From the NCBI RefSeq assembly GCF_017815135.1, contig NZ_JAGJCF010000022.1, positions 1 through 64,000 on the forward strand: a DNA stretch of 64,000 bases, read 5' to 3'. Source of the DNA: Jiella mangrovi (GTDB lineage: Bacteria > Pseudomonadota > Alphaproteobacteria > Rhizobiales > Rhizobiaceae). The position numbers and the translations under genes are program-made. Under the pieces are notes generated by a model. The model was not told where the DNA came from, searched no databases, and was given only the letters and a program-made list of their open reading frames with translations. This document shows positions 61,850-64,000 of the stretch, in pieces; the stretch's first letter is position 1, and every line of letters starts with the position of its first letter.

Positions 61850-63574
61850 ATGAGCGCTGACGTGTCATCGCGCTCCTCCCGGGCGGCGGTCGCTTTCGCG
61901 GTGCCTCTTTTCCTCGCCCTGCCGGTCGGTGTCGGGCTGATCGGCGTCGTCCTGCCGGCCTTCGGCTATCTGCCGGCGCTTGGCGGCGACGCGTTTTCGC
62001 TCAAGCCGTTTCGGCATCTTTTCGCCCAGCCGGGTCTTGCCGCCTCCGCCCTGTTGTCTCATGCCAGCGGCCTTGTCACCACCGCCATATCGACCCTTGG
62101 CGTCGCGCTGTTCCTGGCGGCCTTTCACGGCACTGCGGTCGAGCGCATCGCCCGGCGGGCCCTGGCGCCGCTGCTCGCCGTGCCCCATGCGGCGGCAGCG
62201 TTCGGTCTGGCGTTTCTAATCGCGCCTTCGGGGCTGATCTTCCGTCTTCTCGCCGCTCCGTTCGACCTCGACCGTCCGCCGGATCTCCTGATCATCGGCG
62301 ATCCGTTCGGCCTTGCGATGATGGCCGGGCTGATCGCGAAGGAGATGCCGTTCCTCCTGCTCGTCGCCTTCGCTGCCTTGCCGCAAGCGGATCCGCGGCG
62401 GCGCATGCAGCTTGCCGCCTCGCTCGGCTACGGCCGGATGGCGGGCTTTCTCCACACCGTCTGGCCCGGCGTCTATCGCCAGATCCGGCTGCCGGTGCTG
62501 GCGGTCGCGGCCTATGCTTCTGGCGTCGTCGACGTCGCTCTGATCCTCGGCCCGTCGCTGCCGGCCCCGCTTGCCGTGCGTCTCGTCTCCTGGATGAACG
62601 ATCCCGACCTGTCGCTGCGCTTCATGGCATCGGCCGGCGCCTTGCTGCAGCTCGCCATCACCGGTCTGGTGCTGCTCTTGTGGTTCGTCGGCGAGCGCCT
62701 CGTCGGCAGGATCCGGCGAAGCGTCGGGGCAGGGGGCTGGCGCCTGTCCGGCGACGGCGCCCTGCGCGCGGCGTCCTGCATTCCCGTTGCGCTTTCCGGG
62801 GGCGCGATCTTCTTCGGCCTCTTCTGGCTGCTTCTCTGGTCGGTCGCCGGCTTCTGGGCCTTTCCCGCCATCCTGCCGCCGAGCGTCAGTCTTCAGACCT
62901 GGGGCCGCGCACTGGAAAGTGCCGGCGGACCTCTCGCCACGACGTTCCTCGTCGCCATCCTCTCGGCGAGCGCCGCCCTCGTCCTCGTCGTCGTTCTTCT
63001 CGAAGCCCGCCGCCGGCAGTTCCGCGCGTCGGCGGCAAGGGCGGTGCGGCTTTCGTCGGTGATGGCAGGGCTCATCTACTTGCCGCTGATCGTGCCGCAG
63101 ATCGCCTTCATCTTCGGCCTGCAGGTGACGATCCTCGCCCTCGGCCTGACGCCGTCGCTGCTTCTCCTTTCGGCGGTTCATCTCGTCTTCGTCGCGCCCT
63201 ATGTCGCGCTGGCGCTGGCCGATCCGTGGTTTGCGGTCGATCCGCGCTACGATCAGGTTGCGGCGAGCCTCGGCCACGGCTCGCTGAAGACCTTGTTCCG
63301 CATTCGCCTGCCGATCCTGACCCATGCCGTGCTGACGGCTCTCGCCATCGGCTTTGCCACTTCCGTCGGCCAGTATCTGCCGACGGTTCTGATCGGCGCC
63401 GGCCGGTTGCCGACGATCACCACCGAGGCGGTCGCCCTGGCATCGGGCGGCAATCGCCGGGTCATCGGCGCCTATGCGCTCTTGCAGACGCTGTTGCCCT
63501 TTCTCGCCTTCACGCTCTCGGGAACCCTGCCGCGCTTGCTCTCTGGCCGGCGATTGGCCATGAAACGCCGATGA
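61850..63574 (+). CDS. ynjC: ABC transporter permease YnjC (double permease)
   Basis: A 574-residue membrane protein with two tandem permease halves, each of about six helices. The conserved cytoplasmic loops are in AASLGYGRMAGFLHTVWPGV and AASLGHGSLKTLFRIRLPIL. The two-domain layout is like that of ThiP and YnjC. It overlaps the ATPase gene by 4 bp and follows ynjB by 132 bp. Confidence 0.92.
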   Translation: MSADVSSRSSRAAVAFAVPLFLALPVGVGLIGVVLPAFGYLPALGGDAFSLKPFRHLFAQPGLAASALLSHASGLVTTAISTLGVALFLAAFHGTAVERIARRALAPLLAVPHAAAAFGLAFLIAPSGLIFRLLAAPFDLDRPPDLLIIGDPFGLAMMAGLIAKEMPFLLLVAFAALPQADPRRRMQLAASLGYGRMAGFLHTVWPGVYRQIRLPVLAVAAYASGVVDVALILGPSLPAPLAVRLVSWMNDPDLSLRFMASAGALLQLAITGLVLLLWFVGERLVGRIRRSVGAGGWRLSGDGALRAASCIPVALSGGAIFFGLFWLLLWSVAGFWAFPAILPPSVSLQTWGRALESAGGPLATTFLVAILSASAALVLVVVLLEARRRQFRASAARAVRLSSVMAGLIYLPLIVPQIAFIFGLQVTILALGLTPSLLLLSAVHLVFVAPYVALALADPWFAVDPRYDQVAASLGHGSLKTLFRIRLPILTHAVLTALAIGFATSVGQYLPTVLIGAGRLPTITTEAVALASGGNRRVIGAYALLQTLLPFLAFTLSGTLPRLLSGRRLAMKRR

Positions 63575-64000
63575 ATCTTCACCAGAGCGCAAGAACACCG
63601 GCGAGCGGGGCCGCATCTGACGCCGAAGGCGGACTCATCCTCCGTGATGTCGAGATCAGCCTCGACGGCCGCTCGCTGCTCGCCCTCGATCGCCGGGTTC
63701 TGCCCGGCGAGACGCTGACCGTCATGGGACCGTCCGGCTCGGGCAAGTCGACGCTGTTTGCTTTCGTTGCGGGGTTTCTCGATCCGGCCTTCACCGCAAG
63801 GGGGAAGGTGCTGCTTGGCGGCCGCGATGTCTCAGGCCTGACGCCGCAAGAGAGGCGGATCGGCCTGTTGTTTCAGGACGCGCTGCTGTTTCCGCATATG
63901 TCGGTGGGGGAGAACCTGCTCTTTGCCCTGCCGGCCGCGCTGAAGGGCCGGCGCGCGCGGGGCGAGGCGGCAGAGCGCATGCTTGCCGAGGTCGGCCTTG
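63571..64000 (+). CDS. ynjD: ABC transporter ATP-binding protein YnjD (truncated by window edge)
   Basis: The first 143 residues of an ABC ATPase. Walker A GPSGSGKST follows an N-terminal VEISLDGRSLLALD, and the Q-loop is in GLLFQDALLFPHMSVGENLL. The ATG overlaps the ynjC stop codon (ATGA). The gene continues beyond base 64000, so the signature and Walker B are not seen. It energises the YnjBC transporter. Confidence 0.9.
   Translation, partial: MNLHQSARTPASGAASDAEGGLILRDVEISLDGRSLLALDRRVLPGETLTVMGPSGSGKSTLFAFVAGFLDPAFTARGKVLLGGRDVSGLTPQERRIGLLFQDALLFPHMSVGENLLFALPAALKGRRARGEAAERMLAEVGL

Overview
The window looks like part of the chromosome of a high-GC alphaproteobacterium of the order Hyphomicrobiales (Rhizobiales). 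Markers are a complete head-to-tail gene transfer agent (GTA) cluster, a DUF1476 ATPase-inhibitor gene, PmtA-type methyltransferases, a DUF2336 protein, DUF1254/DUF1214 envelope genes and a RIME-like palindromic repeat. I cannot name the genus from the sequence alone. No rRNA, tRNA, CRISPR array or intact insertion sequence was seen.

Region 1 (1-9300): an aromatic-ring flavin monooxygenase diverges from a MarR regulator across two related half-palindromic operators. Next is a LysR regulator divergent from a 1335-residue protein. That protein joins a proton-channel (NuoL/DabB-like) half to a DUF2309/DabA carbonic-anhydrase-like half in one chain, an apparent single-polypeptide inorganic-carbon (DAB) transporter. 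Three small genes follow in the same operon: a 58-residue unknown, a zinc-ribbon protein and an 82-residue unknown.

Region 2 (9300-18050): a nine-gene block on the minus strand holds an XRE/cupin regulator, a nitrilase-superfamily amidohydrolase, a Liv-type ABC transporter with an AmiC-like binding protein and a fused permease-ATPase, a DUF1028 protein, a small GatC/AtzG-like protein and an amidase. It reads as an uptake-and-hydrolysis module for an amide or carbamoyl compound of unknown identity. A perfect 19-bp palindrome upstream of the nitrilase gene is the likely operator.

Region 3 (18050-30190): a perfect FNR/FixK-type box, a PoxB-like enzyme, an L,D-transpeptidase, a truncated sodium:solute symporter remnant, trmL, several envelope or unknown genes, a class A penicillin-binding protein and a YcgN cysteine-cluster protein.

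Region 4 (30190-47750): the GTA cluster in canonical order, from small terminase to the tail-tip/host-specificity protein. It is interrupted by a RIME-like repeat between terminase and portal, by hairpins or terminators around the major capsid gene, before the major tail gene and before the tape measure, and by one unrecognised small ORF. After a HAD phosphatase on the other strand comes a compact lysis-like cassette of an M15 endopeptidase, a holin-like protein and two small membrane proteins.

Region 5 (47750-64000): ATPase inhibitor, serine hydrolase, GDP-mannose synthesis pair (manC plus phosphomannomutase), dps, DUF1289 protein, acyltransferase, dnaJ, tandem PmtA-like methyltransferases, a flavin reductase, an HdeD-like protein, a short-chain dehydrogenase, and a ynjBCD ABC transporter whose ATPase gene runs off the end of the window.
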